Positions 27,825 through 36,783 of a stretch of 64,000 nucleotides of DNA are shown here, one piece after another (the stretch's first letter is position 1; each line of letters opens with the position of its first letter). A program made the position numbers and the translations under genes. The stretch is from Cryomorpha ignava. GTDB taxonomy: Bacteria > Bacteroidota > Bacteroidia > Flavobacteriales_D > Cryomorphaceae. The notes under the pieces are model-generated. The model had not been told where the DNA came from, ran no database searches, and was given only the letters and a program-made list of their open reading frames with translations. The stretch covers positions 1 through 64,000 of the forward strand of contig NZ_JAAGVY010000020.1 in NCBI RefSeq assembly GCF_010686655.1, written 5' to 3'.

Positions 27825-28205
27825 ATGAAATCCATCCTGATACTCTTTTTTCTCGGAGTTTCCCTTTCCGTCTTTTCTCAAGGCGATTTTGATAAACGAC
27901 TTTTGGCTAAGTTTAGTGAGGAAAGAATTGAAGAACTAACTAAAGATCATACAGCAGTAATAGAATATTGGACTTATTACTTAGACAATAGCTATATTAT
28001 TATTGATGGAGATGCCACAGGCAAGCTTCTGGCTTCTGGCCAATCAATAAGAATTAAGACTTTAAAAGACTTCAATATTTTGAATTATGATTTGCACATG
28101 GATAGAAACATAAGGAAAACTTATGACATCAAAGGAACAAATAGCTATTTGATCTTATTGTCAAACAACGAATTCTCGAAAGCTTTTAGTAACCAAAGAA
28201 AATAA
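27825..28205 (+). CDS. Small secreted protein of unknown function
   Basis: The 126-residue protein has a signal peptide (MKSILILFFLGVSLSVFSQ). The mature part has a charged N-terminal helix (FDKRLLAKFSEERIEEL) and a predicted beta-rich remainder, with no Cys and no known motif. It sits 12 bp upstream of the large T9SS type B protein gene and is likely co-transcribed with it. I do not recognise a family. Confidence 0.65.
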   Translation: MKSILILFFLGVSLSVFSQGDFDKRLLAKFSEERIEELTKDHTAVIEYWTYYLDNSYIIIDGDATGKLLASGQSIRIKTLKDFNILNYDLHMDRNIRKTYDIKGTNSYLILLSNNEFSKAFSNQRK

Positions 28206-28217
28206 TCCCGTAACATT

Positions 28218-31208
28218 ATGAAGTTATTTTTAAAATCATTCTTTTTCGCTGGATTATTTGTAGTCACAAATATTCAAACAGCGTTCGCGCAACCTATCGA
28301 AGTAGCGATCTCTGAAGAAGGAACACATGAAAGTATTAATTGTCAGCAATACCTGATATTAACAGATAGCAACGCTGATAATGGAAATTATGAAGAGAAT
28401 GAATCCTTCGAAGCCACATTGTGTTTTACATCTATAGAAGGTGATATCGCTCAAGTGCAAATACTTCCAACGAACCCTGCAACAGGAAATGTTTGGGACA
28501 TTGATGGAAACAGCTCATTGTTTATCTATGAAGGCACTGGTACGTCCGGTACGCTTTTAGGCGAGTTCAATAGTGAATCTGATCCGGAAGGTGTTTTTTT
28601 TACCACTGACGTGGCTTGCCTTACATTCGTATTTATCTCTGGTAGCAGTAGTTCGGGCGAAGGATTCTTAGCAGAAATCAAGTGCTTGGAAGACCATCAA
28701 CCTTTCGATATTGTTGTTGCAGCTATTGATCCTACTGAGTATTCATCTCAAGACTTTGATGGATTAAACTCTGCTGACTCTGTTCTTACCATTTGCTACC
28801 AAGATTCGATTTCATTTCAAACTATTCTAAATTTCCCTCTCTCCGACGCTACCGGAAACGGTTATGAACAATCGTTGGAGTCCACCAATATTATATGGAG
28901 TTGGGGCGATGGAAGCACGGATCAAGGGCTTGGTTTAGATGTAAATGGACATGTTTATGAACCATTTGGTGGTTTCTTACTCACCATTACTGCCATTGAT
29001 CAAATGGGACGACAAGAGGTAGTTAGAATAAATGTTCTAGTTGCGCCTAGACCGATATTTACAGGATTATTATTTAAAGACACACTTTGTATTGGCGATA
29101 CTACACAATTAACAGGTGGTATCTTATTACAAGATACTGTTGGTGTAGTCCGAAATACCGGAGCCATCAATATATACTTAGATTCGACTGATTCCTTAGC
29201 ACTTCCAGACGTTCCTGGTGGTCAGGTTACAACATATTCTACTGGCATTAATATTTCCAATTTTGCAAATGATCCGGTAATTACTGACCCTGGAGATTTT
29301 GTAGAAATTTGCTTAAACATGGAGCATTCATATTTAGGAGATTTAGAAGCATGGTTGACTTGTCCAAATGGCCAAACCGCTGCGCTTTTTCAGGGGTATG
29401 GGGGAGCAGGAGTATATCCAGGAAATGGCTTTGGTGGAGGAGGAACCTTTTTGGGAGCGGCCATTGACAGCGACGACCTGCCTGATAGTATGGGAGTGGG
29501 CTTTGATTATTGTTTTTCTGACGATTTAGCAACACTTGGAACGATGGCTTTTGAATTGAGTGAAGGCAATACCGTTCCTGCTTCCACCGGGAATGCAATG
29601 ATTTCAGGAACTTATTTACCAGAAGAAGAATTTCTTTCCTCATTTTTAGGCTGCCCCGTGAATGGACCTTGGACCTTAAACGTTACGGATAATCTGGGGT
29701 CAGACAATGGATTTATTTACAGCTGGAATATCGAATTCTCTTCTGATTTTTATATTGATACTGTTTACTACTCACCGACCATTGTAAATGCCTATTGGGA
29801 AGAAAATGATGATATTGTCATTAACAATGATACCATCGTGACAGTAGTACCATCATTTCCTGGTAATAATGGATTTACTTTTATTGTAGAAGACAGCTTT
29901 GGCTGCATTCATGACACAACATTTAATGTATATGTTCGTCCTTCATTAAATATCAATGATGACTTGGCATGTGATTTAACGCATACACTTACCCCTACCA
30001 ACGAAAACGATGCAACTTGGACAGTCATTAGTACACCGTCTGAAAATTCTACCGTCGAATGGGACTTCATCTCCGGAGCAACCGCCAATATAACCGTAAA
30101 TGAGTACGGGCTTTATACTTTTTTCATTAAAGAATCCGAAGAGTATTGCGGATACGAAGACTCTGCGACAATTGACTTCAGACCCGATCCGAAAGTCTTG
30201 CCGCTTATTAGTGATACCACCCTTTGTATTGGTGCATCTATCTTTCTCGATGCCGGGCCGCAAGATGCCAACTCAGGGAATTTTGATATTACCTGGATTA
30301 GCAGTACCGCCGGAGTTATTAATACCGAAGACTATTCTATTACAGTAGATGAAACAGGGATTTATTCAGTTATCATTGCCGGACATTGTGGTGTGGCAGG
30401 CGATACTACTGATGTAATAGCCATAACCATAGAATTTGAAGGGAATACAATATGTGGCCTTCAGTCTGCCGCCAGTGCCAATGTAGCACCGCAGGGCACA
30501 GGCTTCTGGAGCGCTGCCGAAAACATCTCTTTTACAAATGCAAATCAAACAGGTACGCAAATCTCTTCAAGCGACTTTGGTACCTATCCAATCACTTATA
30601 CCGACTACCGCTGCATAGACGACGGTGTAACCCGTGACGTTACTTTTGTAGAGCAACCCGAGGTGCAGGTCGTACCGGCCAATCCCGACTTTTGTGCCGA
30701 TAAGCAGTCTCTTATTCTCTCGGCAATAGTTTCCGGAAGCCATAATGGATCTTATACTTGGTCGATTAACGGAACTCCAGAACTTGGTGACAATGATTCG
30801 CTGTTTTTCCCACCGGATTATTTTACCCCACTTGAAGATTATGTAATAAGAGTTACCGTTCGTGATTTCTACAATGTATGTCAGCTCGCAACGGGCGATG
30901 CCAATTTTACGGGAAGGCAGTGCGAATACAACATCCCTAATGTTGTAACGCCAAACGCAGATGGCAAAAACGATAAATTTGAAATAGAATATATTCACTT
31001 ATTCCCGGGCACTAAGCTTCGCGTTTACGACAGATGGGGAAAAACGGTATTCGAACAGGCAGATTACGATAAGTATCAGGCGAGCACTGGTGGCTGGGAT
31101 CCGACTGACGTTAATTCCGGAACCTATTTCTTTGAGCTGCTTATACCCTATGCAGAAACTATTGAAACAGGCTATATTCAAGTGCTGAAAGACGGATCAG
31201 GAGACTAA
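28218..31208 (+). CDS. Large CUB/P-domain surface protein with T9SS type B (gliding-associated) sorting domain
   Basis: The 996-residue protein has a signal peptide (ends AFAQ) and a CUB-like domain (about 30-160). A PKD-like WSWGDGSTD segment lies near 230. The P-domain at about 340-520 shares NMEHSYLGDLEAWLTCPNG and GFDYCFSDD with the 25505 paralogue. Several Ig-like segments follow. The final ~90 residues, starting NIPNVVTPNADGKNDKF and including LRVYDRWGKTVFE, form the gliding-motility-associated C-terminal domain that directs T9SS export with a PorP/SprF helper. It is probably surface-attached. Translation follows the small protein gene 12 bp upstream. Confidence 0.87.
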   Translation: MKLFLKSFFFAGLFVVTNIQTAFAQPIEVAISEEGTHESINCQQYLILTDSNADNGNYEENESFEATLCFTSIEGDIAQVQILPTNPATGNVWDIDGNSSLFIYEGTGTSGTLLGEFNSESDPEGVFFTTDVACLTFVFISGSSSSGEGFLAEIKCLEDHQPFDIVVAAIDPTEYSSQDFDGLNSADSVLTICYQDSISFQTILNFPLSDATGNGYEQSLESTNIIWSWGDGSTDQGLGLDVNGHVYEPFGGFLLTITAIDQMGRQEVVRINVLVAPRPIFTGLLFKDTLCIGDTTQLTGGILLQDTVGVVRNTGAINIYLDSTDSLALPDVPGGQVTTYSTGINISNFANDPVITDPGDFVEICLNMEHSYLGDLEAWLTCPNGQTAALFQGYGGAGVYPGNGFGGGGTFLGAAIDSDDLPDSMGVGFDYCFSDDLATLGTMAFELSEGNTVPASTGNAMISGTYLPEEEFLSSFLGCPVNGPWTLNVTDNLGSDNGFIYSWNIEFSSDFYIDTVYYSPTIVNAYWEENDDIVINNDTIVTVVPSFPGNNGFTFIVEDSFGCIHDTTFNVYVRPSLNINDDLACDLTHTLTPTNENDATWTVISTPSENSTVEWDFISGATANITVNEYGLYTFFIKESEEYCGYEDSATIDFRPDPKVLPLISDTTLCIGASIFLDAGPQDANSGNFDITWISSTAGVINTEDYSITVDETGIYSVIIAGHCGVAGDTTDVIAITIEFEGNTICGLQSAASANVAPQGTGFWSAAENISFTNANQTGTQISSSDFGTYPITYTDYRCIDDGVTRDVTFVEQPEVQVVPANPDFCADKQSLILSAIVSGSHNGSYTWSINGTPELGDNDSLFFPPDYFTPLEDYVIRVTVRDFYNVCQLATGDANFTGRQCEYNIPNVVTPNADGKNDKFEIEYIHLFPGTKLRVYDRWGKTVFEQADYDKYQASTGGWDPTDVNSGTYFFELLIPYAETIETGYIQVLKDGSGD

Positions 31209-31234
31209 TTTGCTTCAAAAGAATAAAATTTCAA

Positions 31235-31265
31235 AAGCCCGGGAACTATTTTCCGGGCTTCTTCT
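31235..31265 (+). terminator. Rho-independent terminator
   Basis: A perfect 8-bp stem AAGCCCGG / CCGGGCTT with a 10-nt loop is followed by a short pyrimidine tract. It lies 27 bp after the stop of the type B protein gene. Confidence 0.75.
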
Positions 31266-31274
31266 TTATACCAT

Positions 31275-31282
31275 TATATTTG
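31275..31282 (+). promoter_or_regulatory. Candidate -7 promoter element for metF
   Basis: TATATTTG is an exact TAnnTTTG match, 19 bases upstream of the metF start and directly after the preceding terminator. Confidence 0.45.
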
Positions 31283-31300
31283 TCGCCATAAAATTTTGCC

Positions 31301-32260
31301 GTGAAAATAACTGAGCATCTCCAAAACAGTAAAAAAACATTATTCTCTTTTGAAATCCTTCCCCCGCTAAAAGGCAAAAGGATTGATGATATTTTTGAAG
31401 GTATTGATCCACTGATGGAATTTAATCCCCCCTTCATTAATGTTACTTACCACCGTGAGGAATATGTCTATAAAAAGTTCCCGAACGACCTGCTCAAAAA
31501 GATAAGCATTCGCAAGCGACCGGGAACAGTAGGTATCTGCGCGGCGATAATGAATAAATACGATATCGATGCAGTGCCGCACCTTATTTGCGGAGGCTTT
31601 TCGGTAGAAGAAACCGAAAATGCACTTATTGACTTACAGTTTTTGGGCATAGACAATGTGCTCGCGCTGCGCGGGGATGCAATAAACGGTGAAAGTACTT
31701 TTAAACCCGAAGAAAATGGTCACCGCTATGCAGTTGATCTAATAACCCAGATATCCGATATGAATAAGGGCAAGCTGCTTCACGAAGAAAGTCAGCATTC
31801 TGCAAAGAGCTTATTCTGTATTGGAACAGCCGGTTATCCCGAAAAACATTATGAGTCGATGAGTATGAAAACCGACCTCACCTATCTGAAGCACAAGGTA
31901 GATGCCGGTGCGGATTACATTACTACACAGATGTTTTTTGACAACAAAAAGTATTTTGATTTTGTAGATCGTTGCCGCGCTATCGGAATAAATGTGCCAA
32001 TTATTCCCGGATTAAAACCCATAACCAAGCTCCGCCACATTGCCTTTTTGCCTAAAACATTTTATGTTGATTTTCCGGACGAACTCGCCGATGCATTAGT
32101 GAAGTGTAAAACCGACGCCGAAGTAAATAAGGTTGGTATAAAATGGGCCATAAAGCAAAGCCAGGAACTTGTAGACGCCAATGCGCCTTGCATCCACTTT
32201 TATACCATGGGCAAATCAGAATCTGTAAAGGCTATTGCAACCGAGGTTTTTGGGAAGTAG
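31301..32260 (+). CDS. metF: 5,10-methylenetetrahydrofolate reductase
   Basis: The 319-residue FAD-dependent enzyme makes 5-methyl-THF for methionine synthesis in the cytoplasm. Recognisable segments are FSFEILPPLKG near residue 16 (with the catalytic-type Glu), VTYHREE, HLICGGFS, NVLALRGDA (about 128-136) and DAGADYITTQMFFD (about 200-213). The start is GTG at 31301, which gives the family's usual N-terminus (MKITEHL). The gene stands alone, with a terminator before it and no met genes beside it. Confidence 0.96.
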   Translation: MKITEHLQNSKKTLFSFEILPPLKGKRIDDIFEGIDPLMEFNPPFINVTYHREEYVYKKFPNDLLKKISIRKRPGTVGICAAIMNKYDIDAVPHLICGGFSVEETENALIDLQFLGIDNVLALRGDAINGESTFKPEENGHRYAVDLITQISDMNKGKLLHEESQHSAKSLFCIGTAGYPEKHYESMSMKTDLTYLKHKVDAGADYITTQMFFDNKKYFDFVDRCRAIGINVPIIPGLKPITKLRHIAFLPKTFYVDFPDELADALVKCKTDAEVNKVGIKWAIKQSQELVDANAPCIHFYTMGKSESVKAIATEVFGK

Positions 32261-32554
32261 TTGGTGGGTTAGAAAAATAATTTATTTCTATTGACCCGAT
32301 AACAAAGAAGGCTCGACTCCGCTGCATTCACTTTATCGCTTAAACACGATTTATTTCTGTATGCAACGCGTCGAATCGATGTGAATTTTTACGAAAACCA
32401 CAAATCGAAAAAACGATTATAAACACTTTGTAGTCCCGTAGGGACGACCATTAGTATAGCCTTGAGTTTATTCACTTCGTTCACCCTTCGCACTCCCGTT
32501 GATCCGGAGGCCGCTTCGCTTAGTTTAACGCAACGTTTTAAATCGCAAGCAAAT
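32261..32554. other. Intergenic region between metF and the toxin gene
   Basis: A perfect GTCCC-gta-GGGAC palindrome lies at 32433-32445 inside TAGTCCCGTAGGGACGA, a motif that looks like a dispersed repeat. The rest has no convincing ORF. Confidence 0.45.
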
Positions 32555-32947
32555 TTAAATATCCCACGACTTAGTTTTTAAATCATTGATATTAGCAAAA
32601 TGTTTGTCACGTGTAAAAAGTGCAATATCATTTTCCATCGAAATCGCTGCTATCCAGATATCATTTTCAGGAATACGTTTGCCGCTGCTTCTTAATTGAT
32701 TTTTAATTTCTCCGTAATAATTGCCCATTTCTGTTGTGATTGGAAGCACAATAACTTCATTTATCAAAGCATCTATTTGTGTATGGTTAGAATCCGATCT
32801 TTCTGACTTTTCAGCACCATAGCGTAATTCACCAATTACAATAGCTGGGACATAAGTTTTACAACGCGCAAGTTCCTTTAACACTTTCGGTTCTCCTTTG
32901 AATAGTGCAATGACAATATTAGTATCCAAAAGACACTTACCATTCAT
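32555..32947 (-). CDS. vapC: VapC-type PIN-domain toxin (ribonuclease)
   Basis: The 130-residue protein has the four acidic positions of VapC PIN nucleases: Asp8 (LLDTNIV), Glu40 (VIGELRYG), Asp96 (ENDIWIAA) and Asp114 (LFTRDKHF). VapC toxins cut tRNA or rRNA when the antitoxin is lost; the precise target cannot be predicted. Its start overlaps the end of the antitoxin gene by 11 bp, the usual coupled arrangement. All key residues are intact, unlike the dead locus at 24846-25303. Confidence 0.92.
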   Translation of the reverse strand: MNGKCLLDTNIVIALFKGEPKVLKELARCKTYVPAIVIGELRYGAEKSERSDSNHTQIDALINEVIVLPITTEMGNYYGEIKNQLRSSGKRIPENDIWIAAISMENDIALFTRDKHFANINDLKTKSWDI

Positions 32948-33161
32948 CTTTGTCTACTTTTTCACAACTTTCTTTAATTGCTTCTTCCATTGCTTCTAAG
33001 TCTTCTATAGATATTGTTCCTGCCAGACTTAAAAGCTTTTCATTAGAAGGCTCATCTTCTGTAGTAAGTGATTTTAGATAATTTAAAGCATTCATTTTTT
33101 CGTGTCTTGCCAATGCATGAAAATAAATCAATAATCGTTTTTCCAGTGCTTTATCGGTCAT
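32937..33161 (-). CDS. Cognate antitoxin of the VapC toxin
   Basis: The 74-residue protein is acidic in its C-terminal part (EDLEAMEEAIKESCEKVDKDEW), which resembles toxin-wrapping tails of antitoxins. Its N-terminal helical part likely binds DNA and the pair's own promoter. The gene lies immediately upstream of vapC and overlaps it by 11 bp. The DNA-binding fold class is not clear from the sequence. Confidence 0.82.
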   Translation of the reverse strand: MTDKALEKRLLIYFHALARHEKMNALNYLKSLTTEDEPSNEKLLSLAGTISIEDLEAMEEAIKESCEKVDKDEW

Positions 33162-33602
33162 ACCCTTATAATTTCACAACTATAAAGATATAGAATTTTT
33201 ACGATTTATGCTTTAATGGTTTTAATCCACCGAAGTATCAGCTCCGCTGCATTTACTCCTTGCGGTCGTGAGGTCACTTCGTTGGGTTGCAATGCTGCGG
33301 AACAAACGGATGATCAGACGACTAATTTCCACTTTTTGCCAAAACCAATAATATCTTTGGTTCTAATTTTTTGAACCATTAAGGAATTAAGAAAATTAAG
33401 GTCAAGGCTATAAAAGCTTTCCATAAGGATCGCATGGTGTCGACAGTCATACGGCATTACTTATTTTTGCAGAACAACAAACAAACTTACAACGACCCGG
33501 TAAGGTGTCGCATGTTTGTAGCATACACAATTTACTGATTTCCATGCCGACTCGGTACGTGGTCACACTACTTTCACTTCTTATCTAACCAAGGTCTATT
33601 TA

Positions 33603-33745
33603 GTGTCTGTCCATAAAGTCCACTATCGGCGTTGCACTTGAATTGAAAACAGTTATTGACAAATGTCAACTCCTTGATTTTCAATTCTGCATGCGCCTTG
33701 CTATTGAACTTTATGATTCAGCCACTTGAGTGTATTGACAGACTC
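33603..33745 (-). mobile_element. MITE-like element, copy B (143 bp)
   Basis: This copy has the same length as copy A and the opposite orientation, and is about 91% identical by eye (roughly 13 mismatches in 143). The ends are GTGTCTGTCCATA and GAGTCTGTCAATA (inward). It is flanked by a 6-bp duplication TATTTA (33597-33602 and 33746-33751). It inserted in intergenic DNA. Confidence 0.85.
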
Positions 33746-33779
33746 TATTTAGGGTTTACTAAGGTGCAAGGCTATTCCC

Positions 33780-33823
33780 AACTAAGATGCAACTAAATAC
33801 CAACTAAGGTGCAACTAAGATCA
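33780..33823. repeat. 22-bp tandem repeat, two imperfect copies
   Basis: Two copies of AACTAAGATGCAACTAAATACC-like sequence (AACTAAGRTGCAACTAARA core) lie next to MITE copy B. No function is evident. Confidence 0.6.
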
Positions 33824-34043
33824 AATCACATTTTGTCGGCCACACCTGCTTATTCCAGAACAAAGTGTGTCTCATAAAAATCTTTGAAGAATTAAAATGC
33901 AAAAAACGTTTTCAGTTCCTTATTTCTTCAAATTGAAATCTGAACTGAAGCTAAAAATTCTCTTAACAGTATGCTACTTTGGCGCCATCCCACGTATAAA
34001 ATTCTACGACCCCACGCCTCTTCGTAATTCGCAATTAATTTTG

Positions 34044-35765
34044 CTACCCAATAAAAGCATCCTTCAATTCCTCAATCCGGGAATCTAATTTATTGCGCGT
34101 ATTCTCAAAATCGTCAATGGATATAAGCTTGGCATTCACGCTGAAATAAAACTTGATTTTGGGTTCTGTACCCGATGGTCGCGCAGTAACTTTGCTTCCA
34201 TCTGCGAGATAAAACTGTATTACATTCGATTTTGGCTGATGGGTTTTGCCTTTTGCACCTGTTTTAAAATTAATGGTTTCATCAGTTAAATAATCAAGCA
34301 TTTCTACCACTTCAGAGCCCGCAATTACATGTGGAGTTTCCTCGCGGTAACTGGTCATAATATTCTTAATTTCTTCGGCGCCGTCCTTTCCTTTGCGTAC
34401 AATAGATACAAGTCCTTCTCTATAAAAGCCAAACTGGACATACATTTTCACCATTTCCTGATAAAAGGAACTATCATTATTTCGCGCCCAGGCAGCTATT
34501 TCGCAGAGCATTGCACCTGTAACTACAGCATCTTTATCGCGGACTGCGTCGCCTATCATATATCCGTAGCTCTCTTCGCCTCCGCCTATAAATTTCTCTT
34601 TTCCTTCAAGCTCACGAATTTTTGCAGCGATGTATTTAAATCCCGTGAGGGTAACGTAGCAAGTTGTATTATAATGTGCGGCTATAGCGTCAACAAGTTC
34701 AGTAGTCACTATTGTGCGACATACAAATCCGTTTTCGGGTAGCTTGCCCATTTCTTTTAGCTGCGAAAGCTGGTAGTAAACCAGCATCGAAACGGTTTCA
34801 TTCCCATTCAGCAAAACCAGCTCATCATTCAGATCTTTCACTGCAATTCCAACACGGTCAGCATCGGGATCGGTGCCCATCAAAATCTCGGCATTCACCT
34901 TCCGCGCAAGCGCAAGCGCCAGATCCAGAGCAGCCTTCTCTTCGGGATTTGGTGAGTGCACCGTCGGAAAATCTCCATCGGGTTTACGCTGCTCTTCTAC
35001 AATATGCACATTCTCAAAACCCAAATCGGCAAGGAGTTGCGGCACTTGCGTAATACCCGTTCCGTGAATGGATGTGTACACAATCGGCATATCCTTCTCT
35101 GAAGCAATGGCTTCTGGATGAATAGATTCCTTTTTCAAAGTATCTCTATACAGCTGATCAATATTATCGCCAATTATCTCAATCAACTCGGCATTTACAT
35201 CACTTTTTACTTGAGAAGGGTCAGTGATTTTAGCAACTTCTTTTATAATTTCCTTATCCTGTGGGGCAACAATCTGCGCGCCGTCACTCCAATACACCTT
35301 ATAGCCATTGTACTCTTTTGGGTTATGCGATGCAGTAACCACAATACCGGCAGTACACTTAAAATGCCTTACGGCGAATGAAAGCTCTGGTGTTGGTCGC
35401 AATTCTGAAAACAGATAAGCCTTTATACCATTTGCGGCCATCACTTCTGCTGCCTTTCGGGCAAATAGGTGACTATTATTTCGTGGGTCGTGCGCTATGG
35501 CAATACTTTTTTCGCCATCAACATTCTTATTAATATAATTGGCCAATCCCTGTGTAGCCATAGCCACCGTATAGTTATTCATTCGGTTGGTTCCCGCGCC
35601 CATCAAGCCTCGCAAGCCGCCTGTTCCAAATTCAAGCCCCTTATAAAAGGCATCGTCAAGCGTTTTTTGATCGGTATCAATCAAGTTTTGCACTTCGGTT
35701 CTTGTATTCTCGTCAAAGGCATCGCTGGCCCAAAACCGCGCTTTTTCTAATGTTGAAGCATCCAT
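34044..35765 (-). CDS. Phospho-sugar mutase (phosphoglucomutase/phosphomannomutase)
   Basis: The 573-residue alpha-D-phosphohexomutase has the phosphoserine loop VTASHNPKEYNGYK with Ser146, the Mg-binding GTDPDADRVG, the sugar-specificity GGEESYGYM, and the C-terminal phosphate-binding RPSGTEPKIKFY. It interconverts hexose 1- and 6-phosphates for nucleotide-sugar synthesis. It lies 4 bp downstream of rmlB on the same strand, and glucose-1-phosphate feeds the dTDP-rhamnose route, so operon and function fit. Whether glucose or mannose is preferred cannot be told here. Confidence 0.93.
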   Translation of the reverse strand: MDASTLEKARFWASDAFDENTRTEVQNLIDTDQKTLDDAFYKGLEFGTGGLRGLMGAGTNRMNNYTVAMATQGLANYINKNVDGEKSIAIAHDPRNNSHLFARKAAEVMAANGIKAYLFSELRPTPELSFAVRHFKCTAGIVVTASHNPKEYNGYKVYWSDGAQIVAPQDKEIIKEVAKITDPSQVKSDVNAELIEIIGDNIDQLYRDTLKKESIHPEAIASEKDMPIVYTSIHGTGITQVPQLLADLGFENVHIVEEQRKPDGDFPTVHSPNPEEKAALDLALALARKVNAEILMGTDPDADRVGIAVKDLNDELVLLNGNETVSMLVYYQLSQLKEMGKLPENGFVCRTIVTTELVDAIAAHYNTTCYVTLTGFKYIAAKIRELEGKEKFIGGGEESYGYMIGDAVRDKDAVVTGAMLCEIAAWARNNDSSFYQEMVKMYVQFGFYREGLVSIVRKGKDGAEEIKNIMTSYREETPHVIAGSEVVEMLDYLTDETINFKTGAKGKTHQPKSNVIQFYLADGSKVTARPSGTEPKIKFYFSVNAKLISIDDFENTRNKLDSRIEELKDAFIG

Positions 35766-35769
35766 ATTT

Positions 35770-36783
35770 TTATGCGTATTTATCTACGTAATATCTTACT
35801 GTTTTTTCTATCCCCGTTTCAAAATTCTCTGCCGCCTTCCAGCCCAGATCGCGGCTTATTTTCGTGGCATCAATTGCATATCGCTTATCGTGCCCCGGGC
35901 GGTCTTTCACGAATGTAATTAATTGTTTGTGGCTACCTTCCGAAGAGGGATACAATTCATCCATCAAAGCACATATTTTTTTTGCAATGTACAAATTGGT
36001 TCTTTCGTTTTTACCGCCAATATTATATGTCTCTCCGGCTTTTCCCTCTTCAAACGCCAATTCTATTCCACGGCAGTGGTCGGTAACGTAAAGCCAATCG
36101 CGTACATTCATTCCATCACCATAAATGGGAATATTATTTCGGTTCACAGCGCTTCTAATAATAGTTGGAATAAGCTTCTCATCGTGCTGATTTGGCCCGT
36201 AATTGTTTGAGCAATTGGTGGTTACCACATTCATTCCAAAGGTGTGAAAATAGCTGCGCACAATCATATCGCTGGCGGCTTTACTCGCGCTGTACGGGCT
36301 GTTAGGCGCATAGGGAGTCGTTTCCCTAAATAGCCCTTCTGCACCCAATGAACCGTAAACTTCGTCGGTACTTATATGCAGAAATCTATTCTTTTCTTTT
36401 CCTGCCTTTACGGCAAATGGGGCATCCATCCAGTATTTACGAGCCACATCAATCAGTGTAAATGTGCCGTTTACATTGGTAGTAATAAATGCTTCTGGAC
36501 CCGAAATACTATTATCCACATGCGATTCTGCTGCAAAGTGAATCACTCCGTCAAAATCATATTTTTCAAAAAGTTCTTCCACCAAGGAGCGGTTCCGTAT
36601 ATCGCCATTCACGAAAGTGAAATGCGAATGATCTGCAAATGAAGCCATATTGGCATCGCTTCCCGCATAGGTCATGCAGTCTAGGTTTACAATCTTTAAA
36701 TTGCTCGTATCGGCCAAAGCCATTTCTATATAATTAGAACCGATAAACCCCGCTCCACCGGTTACCAATATCGTATTGCTCAT
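35770..36783 (-). CDS. rfbB: dTDP-glucose 4,6-dehydratase
   Basis: The 337-residue short-chain dehydrogenase has the NAD-binding TGGAGFIGSNY at 8-18, the HFAAESHVDNS motif, STDEVYGSLG with the active-site region, and YSASKAASD with the catalytic Tyr-Lys pair. It makes dTDP-4-keto-6-deoxyglucose. It overlaps rmlD by 4 bp and precedes the hexomutase by 4 bp. Synonym rmlB. rmlA and rmlC are not in the window. Confidence 0.95.
   Translation of the reverse strand: MSNTILVTGGAGFIGSNYIEMALADTSNLKIVNLDCMTYAGSDANMASFADHSHFTFVNGDIRNRSLVEELFEKYDFDGVIHFAAESHVDNSISGPEAFITTNVNGTFTLIDVARKYWMDAPFAVKAGKEKNRFLHISTDEVYGSLGAEGLFRETTPYAPNSPYSASKAASDMIVRSYFHTFGMNVVTTNCSNNYGPNQHDEKLIPTIIRSAVNRNNIPIYGDGMNVRDWLYVTDHCRGIELAFEEGKAGETYNIGGKNERTNLYIAKKICALMDELYPSSEGSHKQLITFVKDRPGHDKRYAIDATKISRDLGWKAAENFETGIEKTVRYYVDKYA

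Larger units (their letters stand above)
33162..34043. other. Long intergenic region with a MITE copy and short repeats
   Basis: This 882-bp region between the antitoxin and the phosphohexomutase gene holds MITE copy B (33603-33745) and the 22-bp tandem repeat at 33780-33823. A CTCCGCTGCATTTACTCC sequence near 33242 resembles one at about 32318 on the other side of vapBC. No coding frame is convincing. Confidence 0.5.

Noticed and set aside
32401-32460. The GTCCCGTAGGGAC palindrome as a terminator for metF.
   Set aside because: It is 170 bp past the stop codon and has no T-run. It looks more like a dispersed short repeat.
33897-34088. A 63-codon plus-strand frame before the hexomutase gene.
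   Set aside because: It overlaps the 3' end of the hexomutase gene on the other strand, and lacks a family match by eye and a good promoter element.
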